In this document: positions 57,012-64,000 of the stretch, piece by piece
How positions within the stretch are numbered: position 1 is the stretch's first letter
Layout of the letters: every line of letters starts with the position of its first letter
Source of the DNA: Gloeopeniophorella convolvens
Taxonomy: Eukaryota > Basidiomycota > Agaricomycetes > Russulales
Direction of reading: 5' to 3'
Length of the DNA: 64,000 nucleotides
Assembly (NCBI GenBank): GCA_022496205.1
Contig: WTXD01000007.1
Span: forward strand, 186,001-250,000
Notes under the pieces: generated by a model
The model's input: the letters and a program-made list of their open reading frames with translations, nothing else
What the model was told of the DNA's origin: nothing
Databases searched by the model: none
Made by a program: the position numbers and the translations under genes

Positions 57012-58791
57012 TCTTTCTGTATCTGGGATGCTGTAGTCAGGTGAGGACGACGGGTTGGCCAGTAAGTAGTGGACTGGACCGTGACCTCAGGCGGGCCCGC
57101 GGCCGACTCTGGCCGATTGGCCACCAACAGAAGCAGCGGCTCTCGGGCCGCCACGCGCCAGGATTTGGCGCTCGCACTGTTGTCGATGCCGCCCGTATGT
57201 CGCCGGGAGACGCGCCAGTCGGGCTTGATGATGGTGCCAGATTGTAAAGCACCTGCTGGGTGTGCATCTGAGCTACATGACCGCTCAGAACAGTTCGAGG
57301 GTGACTTGAAAGTGGGGCAGAAGGGCTATCGATGGACCCCTCATTGCGAGTTCACTGCACGCTTATTGCACACGGTCGTTGTCCGGGTCGCGACAGGCTA
57401 CCACCGAGGGTGCCTTCGAAGTCGATACGAGAATCTGATGGGTGCGTTGCTCTCAGCTCAAACCCGTCCAGACCACAATCACTTTCTCATCGAACACGGG
57501 CAACTAGTGGTGGGAGACATGGAAAGAACGGTTGCCAGAGTCCACGTGTGTGACCTTCTATCCAGGATCTTCTACGTCCCCATACACCTTTAGTGAATCA
57601 TAACGACATATCGGCCAATGCGGGGACAATCTTGGTTCGATGATAGACATGCTCTGCGACCCGTCGTAAACCGAGGAGACATACATAGCTCACAATCAGT
57701 AGCCCGGCGCCCCGGAAACTCCTCGGTAGTCTCACATCTGGAGCAGTAATTCACGTTGTACAGCCGACAATACAGTCAGATCAGACCGATGGACACAAAC
57801 AGAAACAGGAGGTCCAGCTCCAGGAGTGCGCAGTGCGGAACAGGCGTGGGGTGCGCACGATAGGCGGAGTTCGACCTCCTCATCGAAGGCACGATTTGTT
57901 CCAAAAGACACCCACCCAGACTGACAATACAGTTAGCTGCCGCAGACGGTCACCTTTATCAGCGTTGCGGGAAGACATTAAGAGCTGCTGCGAGAGCTGT
58001 GTCTGATCGCCAACCGAGAAGATTTCCAAGATCGGATTCCTAGGCGGCCATAGACATCCTCGGATATGAGTGCGCATGCTACTGGCCAACGTGTGCAGCC
58101 TAAATCGCAGTACAGGGAACTATTTGTTCGACGTTGCTGTGGCGGCGTCGGGCAAGGGCAGCGGGTGCATATAGAGGGTACGACCGCGGGACGGAGTGCA
58201 CATCATAGGGAGCTAATCTTCATGTACGTCCTGCAGCTTTGCTAAAATCTGAGTTTCTTCATTTCGGGTATGACTGAAGACAATAACCGAACAAGAAGGT
58301 GGAGGCATCGAGCACGCGTCATCTAGCCGCTCCCTGGCTGACCGAACGACACGCGCTTCCACGACGCTTCATGAAGTAATGGATTGTCTGACATCACCTA
58401 CAATTGTGTTGTGCCGTGAAGTCTGCCAAACCAAAATTGGGCGCCTTACCGAAGAATCCAGTCGAAGATGCCCAACACGTCGCCACGCTCACTCTATATC
58501 ATCTTATATGAATGAACGCCTTGCCCTTGCTAGGATTCATCGGAGACAAGGCGGTATTGGTCGACAGTTTCCCAGCGCTTGAGTTACGCTCCATCCTTCA
58601 AGTACGGAAGGAAAGGCCTATGATCCCCGGATTAAGAAAACGAGGTCGTGGGACCGGTTACATGAAGCAACCGGTTATGGCAGGAGAGGTATGAGCTGCT
58701 GTAGATGGGGACACAGTGAGCATGGCAATCTGGGGTGTCGGGGAAGAGGGGGTGGGAGCGTCACTTCCTGCGCTGGGGACATATCTTCGGG
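57012..58791. other. 1.8-kb region without recognisable gene
   Basis: It holds the promoter of the small membrane protein and the 3' end of the next minus-strand gene. A plus-strand reading frame at 57,069-57,593 begins at a non-ATG codon and shows no domain. From 58,650 to 58,790 the minus strand can be read as a Ser/Thr/Pro-rich tail. This may belong to the disordered protein that follows. Confidence 0.4.
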
Positions 58792-60019
58792 CTACCTCAG
58801 GCTGGCGTGTGACAGCCTCGGAAGGATGAGAGAACCGGATGAGAAAACGAAACAGGTTGGTTGAGCAGGCTTGGGAGGCGACCGGTCGCTTGCGGCCGTA
58901 GTTAACACACCAGCGGTTATCGGGGAAGGAGGCGGTCGAAGGACATCTTCATGCGCCACAAGCGGGATCTGTTGCAACGCATTTCCTGCGGTCGAGTAGG
59001 CGCGCGTTGCGTGAGAGATAGCATCAGGTGCCAGAGGCTCACGTCCCTTAAATCCGGGATCGTGGTATGGTGAGTACGCCACAGACCTTTCGTTGAATGA
59101 AGGGATATATTCTGAGGCCTTCCGAGGAGGTACAGCAGGGCGATTCCCAGAATAAGCAGCTAGATCGGCTTGGATGAATCGTGTTGCAATGGCGCCGATC
59201 GCGAGTCACCAGACGCTCACCTTTCAAGTTGGGCACTGAATAGACGGTCGAGCGATGTGGGGAAGGAACTTTGTGACTTTGTGCACCAACGTGGTCACTG
59301 GGTAGAGGAAGGTGAGAACTAGACGCCTTTCTAGCGAGGTGCGGCGTGTTCTCCAGAGCTTGATTTCTTGAAATAGGAAGGGTAGGCAATGCCGGGAAAG
59401 CTGAGAAAGTGGTAGGTCACAAACGTGACTTCCAAAGCGCCCGGGAAGTGGACAGCTTACCGACCCTTGGGTTCGCGTCCACTGGGGGAAGCAACGCTTT
59501 CCGGGGCGAGACGCGCTCAGAAGAGCGAAGCACCTTGTGCGCTACGTTAACGGTGTCCCGTCTCTCCTTCCCGGATTGGCTTGGTGGCCGTGAACCATGG
59601 ATCCGTGGCCGTGGCCGCCCTCGTTGGACCTCTTGGTTTGGGACAGGACTGCCAATCGGAAGTAAGTCTTGGTGTGTTTTCCTTGACGGTGGACGGCAAT
59701 TACTTGAAGGGACCTTACTACTTAAAGTTGAGGCTTTGGTCGGTAGGGTATGGGGTATAAATTCGAGATGGGTGACTTCTCGATGGGGTAGACTGCCTAT
59801 GCATGAAGAATGTACCCCTTGAACGTGTGAGGGTTGCTGGCCGAGATGTCTCCGAGGAGATGCTGCCGGGCGCCCCCAGAAGCTCGAGCCTGAAAGTTGA
59901 GAGCCTTGGCGACTCTGAGGGGTGAAAGATCTTTTGGGAGGTTTTGGAGTGCGAACGATGGGCACCCTAGTAACACCTTTCCGCAAGACACGCGATTCGT
60001 TTGGTTGCAAGTCTTCCAT
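58792..60019 (-). CDS. Unknown intrinsically disordered basic/Pro-rich protein
   Basis: No family recognised. Three exons join cleanly in phase 1. The first starts MEDLQPNESRVLRKG and carries RTPKPPKRSFTPQSRQGSQ and RRDTVNVAHKVLRSSERVSP. The second is FPALPTLPISRNQALENTP and YSVPNLK. The third is AAYSGNRPAVPPRKASEY and PRPPPSPITAG-like sequence. Several S/T-P sites and basic patches suggest a phosphorylated scaffold, but that is inference. The stop at 58792 is the simplest end; a splice near 58800 could extend the C-terminus. Divergent from the WD40 gene (245 bp), so the two may be co-regulated. Confidence 0.55.
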
Positions 60020-60264
60020 GCAGAGCACCCTCTGAAGCAAGTTTCCGCAAGCCAATCGGTCCCCTGTATGAGTGTCGGATTATCGCTGATGTAGACAGGG
60101 AATGGGCAGATTGGAGACCCCGGACTCGCGAGCAGCAGCGAAAGCACCGCGTCCCCCGGGATTGCGGACCGAGGTTCTCCAGGCGCTTGTTACGCTGGCA
60201 GGCGCGAAGTTGGCGCTCAGCAGGCTTAAGTCTATACTTGCTCACCTCAACTTGGCCATGCGGC

Positions 60265-62645
60265 ATGGCCCATCGTCGAAAACTCCTGGAACGCGCTGAT
60301 TCCCCTACATCCAACAATGATCCTCGAAAAAGAGCCAAAAGCGAGACCTCTCCAGAACCAACCGATGATATTATAAGCCCAAGGACCCAGGGGGCGACGG
60401 CATTTCCTCTCCCTGCTAATTGGACAAGCTTACGAAGTGACTCGCCGGAGTTTATCACTCGATTGAATACTTTTGTGGAGTCCGTGCGCGAGGATCTCAG
60501 GAGGCAAGGCAAGAGGTTCGATGGCTTCCCCAAATTGCTGTGAGTCGCTTTGGGCAGTCACAAACTTTCGTGAGTAAACTTATGGTGCAGAGATGAAGGA
60601 AAAACTATCGTCTTCTCATGGTCTGTCGGGCCGCATTGCTTGCAAGTCTGCACATTAACAGCTAGTCCTGCGCTAGGGTGCTTGACCCATCCATCGCGAG
60701 CGAAACCGCAGCCCATGACGCCGACTCTACATCTCATGGATCCAATGAAACGGTTGGCCATTCACCCCGCAACCCAATCATAATACATGAAGGCGACGAT
60801 GAAGGACAACACAATTCGGAATCTAGCGCTGATCGTTTTGCCACCTATAAGCTCCGGGCCAGTGTAAGTGCCTCGCCCGGAAGTCCCCACGAGCCTCTTT
60901 CGGGGGACGTATTGGCACCAGATAACCGCGCTGGTTCACAAGAGTCTATCCCACCGCCTCGGCCATACAGCCCCAGTGAGGCATGGGGCTACGCTTCTGG
61001 GTCTCGAACGCATATTCGTGCCGAAGACGAGCATGACCAAAACACCCTTAACGTGCAACCGGACGATCGAGACGATGAAAGTATCCACTCTTTACCGGAC
61101 CCACATCAGCCCCGATCTCGAAGCTCTACTCCATCGGTAGAATATATTGAGATATCTGACGAAGAGACGGATTCCGGTGACTGGGAAGAAGTAGCTCAAG
61201 AAGGTCGGACCCTACCTAGCGGTCGACCTGAGGGCCACCGTGAAACTTCCAGGAGCCTCACAGACGATGCCGGGCAGAATCGAAGTAGGGGGAACCGCGG
61301 TAGGCATGACAGACCTATCTACGCTTATTCTTACATACAACTTTGATAGGTTCACAATATAAACCCGGTCCCGTATCGCGTAACGATGTCGTTTTAAAGC
61401 GGATTGTCATCCCCAGAGGGAAGGCGGCTCGTGCTCGACGAGTTTTAGTCCCGGACCATCTGGACCTGCCGTTGATATCTGTGGATTCTCGCGGCGATTG
61501 CCAGTTCCTTCGCCAATCAGACCGGTCAGATGTTTGCTGTGTCACCTCATCCATACTATTCTCAACCTCTTGACAGCTGCCGCATCGGGGAGTACTCTTT
61601 GCCATACGATAAGCCCGACAATGCTGTTCGATTGGTCCAAGATGCATGTCTGGTTGGCAATAACGTCGCCATAGGGTTCGCATTCACTGCAGACGATCAT
61701 AGCCCATCTCAGCTATCAGTTTTGCCACTCTTACAACCGGTGAGCCCCAGATCTGGATGATGCAGCCTTTGTTTACACTCTCTAGAATATGCGTCCGCAA
61801 CGCGTAGACGTACTCGAGCGGGGCCACCACATCGTCCGCGAAAGCTCTGTCAGTGTGGCCGGACGAAACAAAGGAATCTCCGCCTTGGCACCCTTGACCC
61901 ACAACGATTCAAACTTTAGAGTTATTTCTGGCGGCTACGACGGGTGCCTGTATCTATGGACCATCAATAATGAAGACTTTTCTGCGGACGTTCGTAAGCT
62001 TGAGCCCAAGCACAGAAGCGGCATTCTAGCTGTTGCTTATTCCCGTGAAAGCCGAACATTGCTTTCATCGGCGTCGAGAGCTTCTCTGATGGCCTGCTCC
62101 CTCGAGGCGCCTTATAACTCAAAGGAAACTCGGATGTCTTGCCAAGTCAACCATATACACATACATCCGCAGCACAGGAATCTCATTGTCCTAGAGGCAC
62201 GCTTTCCATTCCTTCTGTTCTGCATGTCGCCTAATTATTTACAATTTGTGCTGCCAGACTGACCATTTAGACGAACAAATGCACATATACGATTCACGAA
62301 ATGGCAACTTCAAAAGGAAGCCAGACATGCAGTTTGGACATCGTAACATCTCTATTGAAGACAACAGAACAGAGTCACGTTACGTGCGGGGCGCTCCGTA
62401 CATGACCTACTTCGCCCGGGGCTCGAGGGATGGTGTGGTAAAAGTGTGGGACTTTCGTTCCAGAACGGTCAGCACAGCCACCATACCGCCCACTCACAAA
62501 ACACTGACTCCTCGTTTCTCTGCAGAAACCTGTTGTTCAACTCGAGCATCAGATAGGAGAGGGTGTTTTGCATACCGCGTTTGCTCGCGACGCGGTGGTC
62601 GCATACAGCAAGGAGGCTGTAACATACCTAGACATGAATGCATGA
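60265..62645 (+). CDS. WD40-repeat protein of unknown function
   Basis: Starts MAHRRKLLERADSPTSNN with basic KRAKSE, then a long acidic disordered insert (YIEISDEETDSGDWEEVAQ). The propeller part follows: YKPGPVSRNDVVLKRIVIPR, RVLVPDHLDLPLIS, MFAVSPHPYYSQPLDSC, DNAVRLVQDACLVGNNVAI, FRVISGGYDGCLYLWTI, HRSGILAVAYSRESRTLLSSA, RGSRDGVVKVWDF. It ends AVTYLDMNA. A 49-nt intron (61473-61521) joins LPLIS to MFAVSP, and one at 61295 joins RG to SQYKPG. The junction between the first WD-like strand (FSWSVGPHCLQ) and VLDPSIA near 60660-60680 is unresolved. Possibly a nuclear regulator. Confidence 0.75.
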
Positions 62646-64000
62646 ATGCAGGATCTGGCGCTCGATCGAGACTTCACAATATACAGCCGGAGCCAAGCCG
62701 CCTCCTGCAGACTGCCTGTTATACCATTCATTTTGCACATGCTGTTTTAAGGTACCGATCTAGCTCACACACTAATTAGACATGGATGGGACGAAGCCGC
62801 GGCGCATGGGGCGACAAAGGACGCGTGGAGCTCGGCGGGGGTGTGTGCAGTATGTCAGGCAACCGCGAGGACCAATAATTTCGCCCAACGGCGGTGGTTT
62901 CAAACGCGTTGGCACCGTGCCCATGATCAAATTTTCTAATCGGCGGTTCCTGCAAGCGGAGACAAGATTCACGACGAAATGAGGCTTGACCCCCTCGTGG
63001 CGTGCGTATCGCGTCCTGGACGTTGTGAAGCGGAGGATGCGGGGTATTCACTCGTCCGTAAGACATGAGGTGGAGATGGAAACCAGACATGCGGGGACGT
63101 GGGTCAGGGTTGATGCGCACCGTCACATGCTCGCGTTCCTCGATGCACTTGAATCCTGCGATGTGGATGGCTGTGTTACATCGTTGCGTCCTGAAGGCCT
63201 GATGGGCGGCAGCGCGCCATCGCGCAAGTAGAACCAGACCCGTTTTGGCGTGGACTCGGAAGTAGCCAATCGCCTAAGGAGCGCGACGCAACGAACAGGC
63301 ATGGTGGCCATGAGAGGAGCCAACAGCAGGATGTGTGGATCAGGGCCGATGCGGGAGGTCAAGCGCAGGTGCGTGATTTAATTTACACACGGACATCTGT
63401 TGCTATCACCTGCAGGCCGCTAGGGTAGGAGTACCATCAAGAACTCCTGAATGCCAGCAAGCACTGGTAAGCGAGTGGCAGATTAGGGGAGCAGCCCTTG
63501 GGCCAGACAGATAATCACTACGTTGTCTGGGGGGAGATAGGAGGAGCGACGGCCGATGTGCCATCTCGCTACAATGCCAACATTCCCGCGAGGTTGCTGT
63601 CAATGATATCAGAGGGAGCGTGGGTTTACGTCACAGTATTAATATCTGACCCCCAGAGCAGGACAAAGAACGGATTTGGCGCAGGTCTGCACCGAAGCTT
63701 GATCCCTTGTACAGGTTCCCAGTGAAGACCCATTTACAGGGAACGCCGGTCCACGCCCTTGACCTGTAAGACGGCGTTTGGCCTGCATGAAACTTTACCT
63801 CGTGCCTCATTGAGTAAAGTGAACCTGGGAAACTGAGACGCCACGCGGGAGACCGTGATGACGGACAGACACTGGAGAGGGCGCATTCAACCCGACAAGA
63901 ATAATCGCGTAATAAGGTCTCGCTGCTGTGAGACGCGTCGGGTGTAGCGCAGGATCAAGTAGCACTGCAGCAGAATATGCAGAGTCGGGCCCCGCGGAAG
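62646..64000. other. 1.35-kb right end without recognisable gene
   Basis: ORFs on both strands are short and of no recognisable family. There is a moderate G-rich bias on the plus strand. No repeats, transposon ends or RNA genes were seen. Confidence 0.4.

Noticed and set aside
57069..57593. 174-codon plus-strand ORF
   Set aside because: Non-ATG start, no recognisable domain, overlaps the promoter of the minus-strand membrane protein.
61473..61521. Frameshift in the WD40 gene (CQFLRQSD to MFAVSP)
   Set aside because: A normal 49-nt intron ending GTCAG joins LPLIS to MFAVSP in phase 0.

Overview
The window is nuclear DNA of a filamentous basidiomycete, most likely an Agaricomycete. It is GC-rich and gene-dense, about one gene per 2 kb. 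Coding regions are broken by many short introns of roughly 45-65 nt with GTNNGT donors and YAG acceptors. The gene content is fungal: an Inn1/Fic1 cytokinesis protein, homoisocitrate dehydrogenase of the fungal lysine pathway, an FHA-forkhead Fhl1-type factor, GH125/Mug157, and a 5-aminolevulinate synthase with an N-terminal set of CP motifs. No species can be named from sequence alone. I saw no tRNA, rRNA, CRISPR array, viral or transposon gene.

Layout. At 0-13.8 kb are the RAT1 exoribonuclease (cut by the left edge), eIF2B-delta, a mitochondrial fission protein (MTP18), the FHA-forkhead factor, mitoribosomal uS11m, QCR9 of complex III, and the inositol-hexakisphosphate kinase KCS1. From 13.8 to 18.5 kb no gene is recognisable. 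At 18.5-25.6 kb are a Cld1/ABHD5-type lipase, an unknown modular protein rich in SUMO-consensus motifs, the m6A methyltransferase IME4/METTL3 and an SDR. At 25.9-36.1 kb are SFR1, an unknown protein, SND2/TMEM208, a SNAPC4-like Myb protein, TAF8, riboflavin kinase and CWC21. At 36.7-42.2 kb three mitochondrial-type enzymes run head to tail: a hotdog thioesterase, ARG8 and HEM1. At 42.5-50.6 kb are a WKF-domain nucleolar protein, ARL1 (with an apparent frameshift), CDT2, LYS12 and an unknown disordered protein. At 51.1-62.6 kb are GH125, FIC1, a small two-TM membrane protein, a disordered protein and a WD40 protein. The last 1.3 kb and 57.0-58.8 kb hold nothing I can identify.

Organisation. 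Most genes sit in divergent pairs with 110-350 bp between start codons: RAT1/eIF2B-delta, MTP18/FHL1, uS11m/QCR9, SND2/SNAPC4-like, TAF8/riboflavin kinase, WKF/ARL1, CDT2/LYS12, and disordered protein/WD40. Themes are transcription and RNA (RAT1, FHL1, TAF8, SNAPC4-like, CWC21, IME4), mitochondria (MTP18, uS11m, QCR9, ARG8, HEM1, LYS12) and cell cycle or recombination (CDT2, SFR1, FIC1). This is a housekeeping region rather than a metabolite or defence island.

The strongest unusual signals are: (1) an unrecognised gene whose phase-1 exons each carry a psi-K-x-E motif; (2) a RAT1 coding exon consisting only of ATG; (3) a one-base frameshift inside ARL1; (4) a G1/S-type promoter between CDT2 and LYS12; and (5) a TCACGTG element recurring at five promoters. 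Exon boundaries were derived by eye from conserved protein sequence and splice consensus and need transcript support.
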